From an uncultured Bacteroidia bacterium (GTDB taxonomy: Bacteria > Bacteroidota > Bacteroidia > Bacteroidales > F082), in the NCBI GenBank assembly GCA_902801465.1, contig CADCIH010000004.1:58252-122251 (forward strand): a stretch of 64,000 bases of DNA, written 5' to 3'. The notes below the pieces were generated by a model. It made no database searches and was not told the DNA's origin. It saw nothing but the letters and a program-made list of their open reading frames with translations. Below, piece by piece: positions 27,745 through 34,242 of the stretch (position 1 is its first letter; every line of letters begins with the position of its first letter). Both the position numbers and the translations under genes were made by a program.

Positions 27745-27779
27745 AATCCCGCCTTATCGGACGGGATTTTGTTTTTTTA
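27745..27779 (+). terminator. Second ATCCCG/CGGGAT terminator
   Basis: AATCCCG and CGGGATT form a hairpin followed by TTGTTTTTTT. It lies 62 bases after the first one, just before the next promoter. The 62 bases between hold no gene that I can see. Confidence 0.75.
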
Positions 27780-27783
27780 TTAC

Positions 27784-27792
27784 TACTTTTGC
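27784..27792 (+). promoter_or_regulatory. -7 promoter box for the 27.8-32.5 kb operon
   Basis: TACTTTTGC on the plus strand, 47 bases before the first ATG. Confidence 0.7.
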
Positions 27793-27839
27793 AATTACAA
27801 TCGTGAAATAGAGTTATAACAAAGTCAAACAATACCATT

Positions 27840-28484
27840 ATGAAAAACAAAATCACAACCGTAATGCTGCTCCTCCTGGCCGCTTTCATCACCATCGGGG
27901 GCAACACCAGCTGCAAAAGCAAGAAGAGACTCGCCAAAGAAGCCGCCGAAGCCGAATACAAAGCCCGCGTGGCTGAAGCCGTGAGAGACCTCACCGCCAT
28001 CCTCGACGACGAGACCACTTGGACCCTCGAAGAAAAAGAACACCGCGTACAGACCATTAAGGACTGGAACCTCCAAAACGCAGAAGTCGACGACCTGCTC
28101 TTCCAAGTAGAAAAGAAACTCTCACGTGAGCGCGCCCAAGCCGCACAAAGAGCCGAAGAAGAACGTCGCGCCGCCGAAGAGGCCGCCAGAGCACAACAAC
28201 CCAAAAACGTGCTCGAACGCAACCTCGCCAGCATCGCCTCCGCCTCAAGCACCACACAAGCCAACCGCCTCATCAACGAAACCCTCCAACTGTTCGCAAA
28301 CAACAACGTCCCCGTGCTCATCATCATCACACAAGCAGGCGGATTCAACGACTACGACAAACCAACCACCATCGAGAACTACCTCAACTACGTCAAAGAC
28401 CAAAAAGTGAACCGCAACAAGGTCAACGACCTTAAATTCAATGACGCAGGCAAAATCACCGAAGTCGAACTCATCAAAAGATAA
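27840..28484 (+). CDS. Putative lipoprotein with coiled coil
   Basis: 214 residues. Hydrophobic N-terminus followed by Cys25 (GGNTSC), a poor but possible lipobox. Residues about 30-130 are Ala/Glu/Arg-rich and likely coiled coil. The C-terminal part (NVPVLIIITQAGGFNDYDKP onward) is compact and may be globular. Unrecognised family. First gene of a four-gene operon of exported proteins; the next gene starts 9 bases after the stop. Confidence 0.7.
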   Translation: MKNKITTVMLLLLAAFITIGGNTSCKSKKRLAKEAAEAEYKARVAEAVRDLTAILDDETTWTLEEKEHRVQTIKDWNLQNAEVDDLLFQVEKKLSRERAQAAQRAEEERRAAEEAARAQQPKNVLERNLASIASASSTTQANRLINETLQLFANNNVPVLIIITQAGGFNDYDKPTTIENYLNYVKDQKVNRNKVNDLKFNDAGKITEVELIKR

Positions 28485-28493
28485 GAAACAACC

Positions 28494-29069
28494 ATGAAAA
28501 AGATATTAGCAACATTGGCCCTCGTCGTGCTGGTAGCCGGCGCAGCCATGGCACAAGACGAACTGAGCTTCGAACGTAAACAAGCCATCGACAGCCTCGC
28601 ACTCGAAAAAGTGCGCGACCTGAGCAAATACATCAAAATCGTCGGATCCAAAGAAACCGCCTGGAGCGAAGCCAACCGCGTCATCGACCGCGCCGAGGAA
28701 CTCTTCATGAGCAACGCCGAAATAGGCGTCTCCTCCATCGCATCCAACAAAATCAAATACTATAAGGTGCGCCCCTACTTCGAACACCTTATGCGCCTTA
28801 ACTACGACCGCGTCGAAATCGAATGGTACAACATCGAATACGTCTCCGACCTCCAACGCCAACCCGACGGCACCTACGTGGGCGTCATCACCATCTTCCA
28901 GACCTTCCGCGGATACGACAAAGAAGGCAACCTCGCCTATAAAGACACCACCAAAAAAGACATCACCGTCTATGTCAAACGCAAAGAAACCCAAATCGGC
29001 GGCCGCATGATCGGCTTCTGGGATGTGATGCTGGGCGACATGAGAGTGAAAGAGACAGCGAATAAATGA
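28494..29069 (+). CDS. Exported protein of unknown function
   Basis: 191 residues. Signal peptide ending AMA before Gln. Mixed alpha/beta sequence rich in charged and aromatic residues (EIEWYNIEYVSDL, TYVGVITIFQTFRGY). No family recognised. Probably periplasmic. The last 4 bases overlap the next gene (ATGA), so the two are co-translated. Confidence 0.75.
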   Translation: MKKILATLALVVLVAGAAMAQDELSFERKQAIDSLALEKVRDLSKYIKIVGSKETAWSEANRVIDRAEELFMSNAEIGVSSIASNKIKYYKVRPYFEHLMRLNYDRVEIEWYNIEYVSDLQRQPDGTYVGVITIFQTFRGYDKEGNLAYKDTTKKDITVYVKRKETQIGGRMIGFWDVMLGDMRVKETANK

Positions 29070-29896
29070 GTAAAAAGCTTTTGATTCTGGTCCTGGCCCT
29101 GTGCTTCGGGATTCTGCCCATGAGAGCACAGTCGATCGGCAACGTGCAAATGGACGAAGCCAACCTCTATGCCATGACCAAGCAGATGGGACAGTTCATC
29201 CGCCGATTCAACTACGAGGAAGACCAGTTCGGCAACCAAATCAACCCGAAAGACCCCTCGTACCGCAACACCGAAAAACGCCGACAGTCCATGGCCATCC
29301 TCTTCGACCAACAGACCTACGGCAACCAACCCGACCTGCAACGCTATTTCATCGAGGACGTCACCTCCAACGACTCCACCTTCATGACCTTCCTCGGGGG
29401 ACGCTGGTACTCCGAAGTGTCAGCCTCCTTCAAATACAAAGGCAAAAACGTCAGCATCATCATGATCCTCGGCGTCGAAAAAGAAGGCCTCGGCTCCAAA
29501 TGGGTGCTCAACAACATCTATTTCTCCGAGTTCAACAAACTCTTCCCCACCGGCGAAATCGCCGAAAAGGAAAAACACTTCCTGCACCCCATGAGCCATG
29601 AACTCGACTTCATGAACATCTACAAGATCTTCAAAGAACCCGAAGTCATCGAATACTACGCCTCCAAACGCTTCGAACCCGACTACCTCACACTCTTCTT
29701 CTACGAAATCAAGAAAGGCAACCTGGTGTTCCAAGAAGTGGAATCAGTCAAATTCCACGTGTTCCAAATCAAGGACTGGTACTTCGAAGTGTCGTGGTTC
29801 AACCGCATGGGAAGCAACTCGGGATGGCTCATTTCTAACCTGATTTATATCTCTGAAAAAGAGAAAAAAGACCTCATCAAATTTTACGAACCATGA
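29066..29896 (+). CDS. Exported protein of unknown function
   Basis: 276 residues. Signal peptide ending MRA before Gln. The sequence suggests an alpha/beta fold with many aromatics (ILGVEKEGLGSKWVLNNIYF). FPTGEIAEKEKHFLHPMSHELDFMNIYKIF recurs in Bacteroidetes hypothetical proteins, but no family name is recalled. Overlaps the LRR gene by 4 bases (ATGA). Likely acts with its operon partners in the periplasm. Confidence 0.72.
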   Translation: MSKKLLILVLALCFGILPMRAQSIGNVQMDEANLYAMTKQMGQFIRRFNYEEDQFGNQINPKDPSYRNTEKRRQSMAILFDQQTYGNQPDLQRYFIEDVTSNDSTFMTFLGGRWYSEVSASFKYKGKNVSIIMILGVEKEGLGSKWVLNNIYFSEFNKLFPTGEIAEKEKHFLHPMSHELDFMNIYKIFKEPEVIEYYASKRFEPDYLTLFFYEIKKGNLVFQEVESVKFHVFQIKDWYFEVSWFNRMGSNSGWLISNLIYISEKEKKDLIKFYEP

Positions 29897-32493
29897 GTAA
29901 ACGGAAAACGGAAAACGAAAAACGGAAAGTTTTTCTTCTTTTGCTGCTTCTTATAACCATCACAGCACCCGCTCAGAAAAAGAACCAAAACAAAGGTCTC
30001 ACCAAAGAGGAATTGGCGACCTACGAGACCGAGATCACCAAAATGGTGAACTACCTCCAAGAGACATTGAACTTCATCGGCGACCCAGACCAGACCGCAC
30101 AAGAAAAGGAAATCGTGTTCTCCCAGAGCTACACCAAAATCTTCCAAAACAATAAAGTGCAGATCGAAGACGACCTCGACACCAAACGCAACGCCAACCT
30201 CACCAAGGACGTCCAAGCCTACCTCCGCGATATCGACTTCTTCTTCCAATATGCGACGTTCACCTTCGACATCCAAAACATCGCCAACCTCACCAAAGAC
30301 GACGGAGCGCCTTACTTCAAAGTCACCCTCAACCGGAAACTTGTCGGCAAGACCGTCACCAACGACTCCATCAACGAAGTCAAGAAACGCTATATCGAGA
30401 TTAATCTCGACAAGGTGAAGAACGACCTGAAGATCGCCAGCATCTACACCACCAAAGTGAACGAACGCGAGTCGCTCAGCCACTGGTGGAACTCCATGCC
30501 CAGCACCTGGAAGAACTATTTCGGCGGAGAACTTCGTATCAACCAAAACATTCCACTCAAGTCAGTGATGCAAGTCAACGCCACCGATTTCATCTACTCC
30601 TATCCCCAACTTGAAGTCATCGATGGCGACACCGTGGCCACCGACTGGAAAGAAGTGGTGGTAAAAGAAGGCCTCGACGAGGTCTATGCCAAACTCAAAG
30701 GCCTGGTGATGATGCAAACCATCGACGTCAGCAACACCAAGACCATCACCACCTTGGAACCGCTCAGCGAACTGTCGGAACTCCAAACGCTCAATATCTC
30801 CGGAACCAACATCAACGACCTTACCCCGCTCCGTAACGCCAACAAACTGAAAGTACTGAAAGCCGCCAACACCCGTATCGACGACCTCAGCCCATTGAAA
30901 TACGACATCATGCTCGAGGAACTCGACGTGGCCAACACAGACGTCAGCGACCTCTCCGTGCTCGAGATCCTCAGCAACCTCGAGAAACTCAACATCTCAC
31001 ACACCAAGGTCAACACCCTCGAACAAGTGACCAGCTGCCCGGCGCTGGCTTACCTCTACGCCGAAGGCACCCAAATCAACACACTGTCGCCACTCAGCGG
31101 ATTGGAAGGCATCGTCTCCCTTAACGTCAACAACACCACCATCAGCGACCTCAGCCCGTTGAGCCAGATGACCTCGCTGCAAAGCCTGAAGATATCACAG
31201 ACCCGAGTCAACAACCTGTATGCACTAGGGGAGATGAAATCACTGAAAGAACTCTATTGCAGCAACACCGGCATCAGCGACCTCAGCCCGCTTAAGAGCC
31301 ACCGCATGCTGAGCAAGGTCTATTGCGACAACACCCGCATCGACGTGCAACAGGCCAGCGAGTTCACCAAAGAAAACCCGTTCACCCTGGTGATCTACGA
31401 TACCAACGCCCTCGAACAATGGTGGAACAACCTGCCCATCTACTGGAAAGCCGTGTTCTCGAAACAAACTTCCATTGAAGGCGAACCCACCACCGAACAA
31501 CTTCACGAGGTCATTAATATGACCGACCTCGACCTCTCAGGCAATCCCTACCTGCAAGACCTCCTTCCCGTGAGCCGTCTCACCAACCTGGTCAACCTCA
31601 ACATCTCCAACACCGAGATCAACCACCTTTTGCCTTTGACCGGCATGACCAATTTAGAGAATATTAATTTAGAACACACTTTTGTTGAAAGTTTAAAACC
31701 CCTTGCCGGCATGAACCGCCTCAAGGTGCTCAACATAAGCAACACTCCGGTGAGCGACTTGGAGCCGCTTACCACCGACTCGCATCTGGAGATTGTTTGG
31801 GCCGAGAACAGTGGGGTAGGCAAACAACAGGTTGAAAGCCTCAAAAACGCCGTTCCCGATGTCACCGTGGTATATCAAACCGCCGACTTGCAGACCTGGT
31901 GGAGCAACCTTGACGGCACCTGGAAATCGCTCCTGTTAGCCCAGATCGGAAGCCACAGCTACGAGCCCACACCTTTGGAGCTGCAACAAATCCTGAACCT
32001 TAAAACCGTTAACATCGAACAAGAGAACGTGGTACAGACGTTGGAACCCTTGAGAGACTTTGCTTGGCTCGAAAAGGTAAGCATCACCAACCAAGGCATC
32101 CGCGACATCAAACCGCTCGCCAACAAGGTCCATCTCACCGAGTTGCTGCTACAGAACAACCCCATCACCGACCTCTCGCCGCTTGAGTCGGACACCCTCA
32201 TCAGCGTGCTCAACATCGAGAACACGCAGGTCTCCGATCTCGGCAAACTCGAGAAACTGCATCACCTGCGCACCCTCAACGCCGGCGGCACCAACGTGAA
32301 ATCACTCAAACCCCTTTCGAAACTCAACGAACTCGAAGAACTGCTTGTCAACAACACCAACGTGAAGAGCCTTTCACCCATCGAGAACCTTCCTTCGTTG
32401 AAACTGCTCAAAATCTACAACACACGCGTGAAGAGCAAAACCGTCAGCAAGCTGCAACAGAAACGATTCGACCTGAACATCGTTTATTATTAA
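29893..32493 (+). CDS. Modular leucine-rich-repeat exported protein with three WW..WK motifs
   Basis: 866 residues. The only possible start gives a signal peptide whose basic n-region (SKRKTENEKRK) is encoded by a class A repeat; the hydrophobic core and APA cleavage site before Gln follow. After an N-terminal domain (about 30-190) come SDS22/internalin-like LRRs (LxxLxxLNISxTxIxDLxPL) in three blocks: about 265-485, 540-645 and 700-855. Each block is preceded by a WW motif at about residues 198, 510 and 669 (HWWNSMPSTWK, QWWNNLPIYWK, TWWSNLDGTWK). No T9SS or lipobox was found. LRR blocks usually bind protein or glycan ligands. Last gene of the operon, followed by a class D element. Confidence 0.85.
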   Translation: MSKRKTENEKRKVFLLLLLLITITAPAQKKNQNKGLTKEELATYETEITKMVNYLQETLNFIGDPDQTAQEKEIVFSQSYTKIFQNNKVQIEDDLDTKRNANLTKDVQAYLRDIDFFFQYATFTFDIQNIANLTKDDGAPYFKVTLNRKLVGKTVTNDSINEVKKRYIEINLDKVKNDLKIASIYTTKVNERESLSHWWNSMPSTWKNYFGGELRINQNIPLKSVMQVNATDFIYSYPQLEVIDGDTVATDWKEVVVKEGLDEVYAKLKGLVMMQTIDVSNTKTITTLEPLSELSELQTLNISGTNINDLTPLRNANKLKVLKAANTRIDDLSPLKYDIMLEELDVANTDVSDLSVLEILSNLEKLNISHTKVNTLEQVTSCPALAYLYAEGTQINTLSPLSGLEGIVSLNVNNTTISDLSPLSQMTSLQSLKISQTRVNNLYALGEMKSLKELYCSNTGISDLSPLKSHRMLSKVYCDNTRIDVQQASEFTKENPFTLVIYDTNALEQWWNNLPIYWKAVFSKQTSIEGEPTTEQLHEVINMTDLDLSGNPYLQDLLPVSRLTNLVNLNISNTEINHLLPLTGMTNLENINLEHTFVESLKPLAGMNRLKVLNISNTPVSDLEPLTTDSHLEIVWAENSGVGKQQVESLKNAVPDVTVVYQTADLQTWWSNLDGTWKSLLLAQIGSHSYEPTPLELQQILNLKTVNIEQENVVQTLEPLRDFAWLEKVSITNQGIRDIKPLANKVHLTELLLQNNPITDLSPLESDTLISVLNIENTQVSDLGKLEKLHHLRTLNAGGTNVKSLKPLSKLNELEELLVNNTNVKSLSPIENLPSLKLLKIYNTRVKSKTVSKLQQKRFDLNIVYY
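29901..29930. repeat. Class A repeat inside the LRR gene start
   Basis: ACGGAAAACGGAAAACG and related units begin 9 bases after the ATG and encode the charged n-region of the signal peptide. Confidence 0.85.
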
Positions 32494-32531
32494 TCCCTCC
32501 GCATCCCGTAGGGATGCCCTATCGGTAGAAA
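32494..32531. repeat. Class D REP-like element
   Basis: GCATCCC-GTA-GGGATGC hairpin followed by CTATCGGTAGAAAA, immediately after the LRR stop codon and just before the next ATG. Confidence 0.75.
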
Positions 32532-32533
32532 AA

Positions 32534-33553
32534 ATGATCAAAAAATTAATTCCCATTATTTTGGTATTGTTGTTTTTCGCCTGCGGCCAGAATAAGCCTG
32601 GGAAAACGGAAAACGGAGAACGGAAAACGGAAAACGGAGAACTTTCCACGCTCCACTTTCCACTTTTCAATGCCGACTCCGCCTATGCCTTTGTGAAGGC
32701 CCAGACCGACTTCGGTCCGAGGGTACCCAACACCGAGGCGCATGAACAATGTGCGGCCTGGCTGGTCGAAAAGCTTACCGAATACGCCGATACCGTGATG
32801 GTGCAGGAGTTCCGCACCCGTTTGTACAACAACAAGGGTATCGATGGAAAAAACATCATCGCTTCGTTCAACCCCAAGGCAGGTAAACGCATCATCCTCT
32901 GCGCTCACTGGGATTCTCGTCCATACGCCGACCACGACCCTGACGAGGCCAACTGGAACACACCCATCGACGGTGCCAACGACGGCGCCAGCGGGGTAGG
33001 GGTTCTTGTCGAGGCCGCCCGTTGTTTCCATAGCCAACCCCTGCCCGAAAAACTGGGCATTGACATCATCTTGTTCGATTTGGAAGACTACGGTCCACGG
33101 TTCGACCAGTCGGAGCAGTATTACGACGACCGCCGCAACCACTGGGCGCTGGGATCTCAGTTTTGGGCCTCGCAGCATCACATCCGCGGCTATCAGGCCA
33201 GCTTCGCCATCCTTTTGGACATGGTGGGCGGACCCAATCCCAGTTTCAGGAAAGAGTATTACTCACAGGGTTATGCCGCCTGGCTGAGCAACAAAGTATG
33301 GCGCACGGCGCAAGATCTCGGCTATGGCCGTTATTTCATTAATGAACTGGGCGACCCCATCAGTGACGACCATCTGCCGCTGAACGAGATTGCCGGAATC
33401 CCTTCCATCGACATCATCGACCTCAACCCCAACAGCAGCAACCAATGCTTCCCCGAAGTGTGGCACACTTTGAACGACAACATCGATAATATCGATAAAA
33501 ATACGTTGAAAATGGTTGGAGAGGTATTGATACACTCCGTTTATCAAGAATAG
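32534..33553 (+). CDS. Glutaminyl-peptide cyclotransferase-like M28 lipoprotein
   Basis: 339 residues. Lipobox FFAC with Cys17, so anchored by lipid. The M28 fold has AHWDSRP, IDGANDGASG (Asp150), DLEDYG (Glu184), LDMVGG, DDHLPLNE and WHTLND, the pattern of bacterial glutaminyl cyclases rather than peptidases. It should convert N-terminal Gln of exported proteins to pyroglutamate. Fifteen signal peptides in this window end before Gln, giving it obvious substrates. Residues about 22-44 (KTENGERKTENGEL) come from a class A repeat lying between lipobox and catalytic domain, a tolerated linker. No promoter box was seen; it may be read through from the LRR operon. Confidence 0.88.
   Translation: MIKKLIPIILVLLFFACGQNKPGKTENGERKTENGELSTLHFPLFNADSAYAFVKAQTDFGPRVPNTEAHEQCAAWLVEKLTEYADTVMVQEFRTRLYNNKGIDGKNIIASFNPKAGKRIILCAHWDSRPYADHDPDEANWNTPIDGANDGASGVGVLVEAARCFHSQPLPEKLGIDIILFDLEDYGPRFDQSEQYYDDRRNHWALGSQFWASQHHIRGYQASFAILLDMVGGPNPSFRKEYYSQGYAAWLSNKVWRTAQDLGYGRYFINELGDPISDDHLPLNEIAGIPSIDIIDLNPNSSNQCFPEVWHTLNDNIDNIDKNTLKMVGEVLIHSVYQE
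32601..32668. repeat. Class A repeat inside the cyclotransferase gene
   Basis: GGAAAACGGAAAACGGAGAAC units followed by CTTTCCACGCTCCACTTTCC, in frame just after the lipobox codons. Confidence 0.85.
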
Positions 33554-33590
33554 TTGATAACTATTTTTTGTTTTTTAGAGAAAAAGACAC

Positions 33591-33599
33591 TACTTTTGC
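33591..33599 (+). promoter_or_regulatory. -7 promoter box for the small barrel gene
   Basis: TACTTTTGC on the plus strand, 59 bases before the ATG. Confidence 0.65.
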
Positions 33600-33658
33600 C
33601 TTATTGAATACGAGAATAACACAATTAACTAATTATTAATCACTAAAAACAAACTAAC

Positions 33659-34120
33659 ATGAAAAAAGTATTACTCATTTTAGTCGCTGTGATGGGCTTG
33701 ACCTTTGCAGCCAATGCTCAGTACAACGGCAAGGCCATCGGTCTCCGCCTGAACGGTGGTAATCACTACAACGGTGGTGAAATCTCCTATCAGACTCCTG
33801 TGGGTGCCAACCGTTTTGAAATCAACGCTGGTTGGGCTAACTCCGACTTTGCCAGCCTGACTGGTATCTATCAGTGGCTTGGTAACATCACTGGTGACTT
33901 TGGTTGGTTTGCCGGTCCTGGTGTCAACCTCGGTTATTGCATCAACCACGGTTTTGGCGTCGCTGCCGCTCTCGAAGGTGGTGTTGAATGGAATCCGCAA
34001 GGCATTCCTTTCCAATTCACGTTGGATGTCCGTCCGATGTGGGACTTCATCAAGAGAGAGGGTTGCGCTTATAATGGTTTTGCCATCGGCGGTGCTCTTG
34101 GTATCCGTTACAAGCTCTAA
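33659..34120 (+). CDS. Small outer-membrane beta-barrel protein
   Basis: 153 residues. Signal peptide ending NA before Gln. The mature part has eight or so alternating strands rich in Gly and aromatics (GKAIGLRLNGGNHYNGGEISYQ to GFAIGGALGIRYKL), ending in an aromatic/basic terminal strand typical of small OmpA/OmpX-size barrels. No specific family. Codon use suggests good expression. Strong terminator downstream. Confidence 0.8.
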   Translation: MKKVLLILVAVMGLTFAANAQYNGKAIGLRLNGGNHYNGGEISYQTPVGANRFEINAGWANSDFASLTGIYQWLGNITGDFGWFAGPGVNLGYCINHGFGVAAALEGGVEWNPQGIPFQFTLDVRPMWDFIKREGCAYNGFAIGGALGIRYKL

Positions 34121-34143
34121 TCCAACAACGATTATTTGAAATG

Positions 34144-34180
34144 AAAGGCCCGCTGGATTTCAGCGGGCCTTTTCGTTTTT
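34144..34180. terminator. Bidirectional intrinsic terminator
   Basis: AAAGGCCCGCTG pairs perfectly with CAGCGGGCCTTT around GATTT, followed by TTCGTTTTT. It ends the barrel gene and can also stop the convergent PNGase operon. Confidence 0.9.
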
Positions 34181-34212
34181 CCTACCGATGTGGCACCCCG
34201 ATGGGGTGCTTT
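34181..34212. repeat. Class D REP-like element
   Basis: CCTACCGAT followed by the hairpin GCACCCC-GAT-GGGGTGC. Confidence 0.75.
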
Positions 34213-34242
34213 AATCTCTAAATTCTTAATTCTTAATTATTT
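34208..34242. repeat. Class B repeat at the end of PNGase-like paralog A
   Basis: TCTAAATTCTTAATTCTTAATT; on the minus strand it encodes the terminal IIKN and stop of paralog A. Confidence 0.75.
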
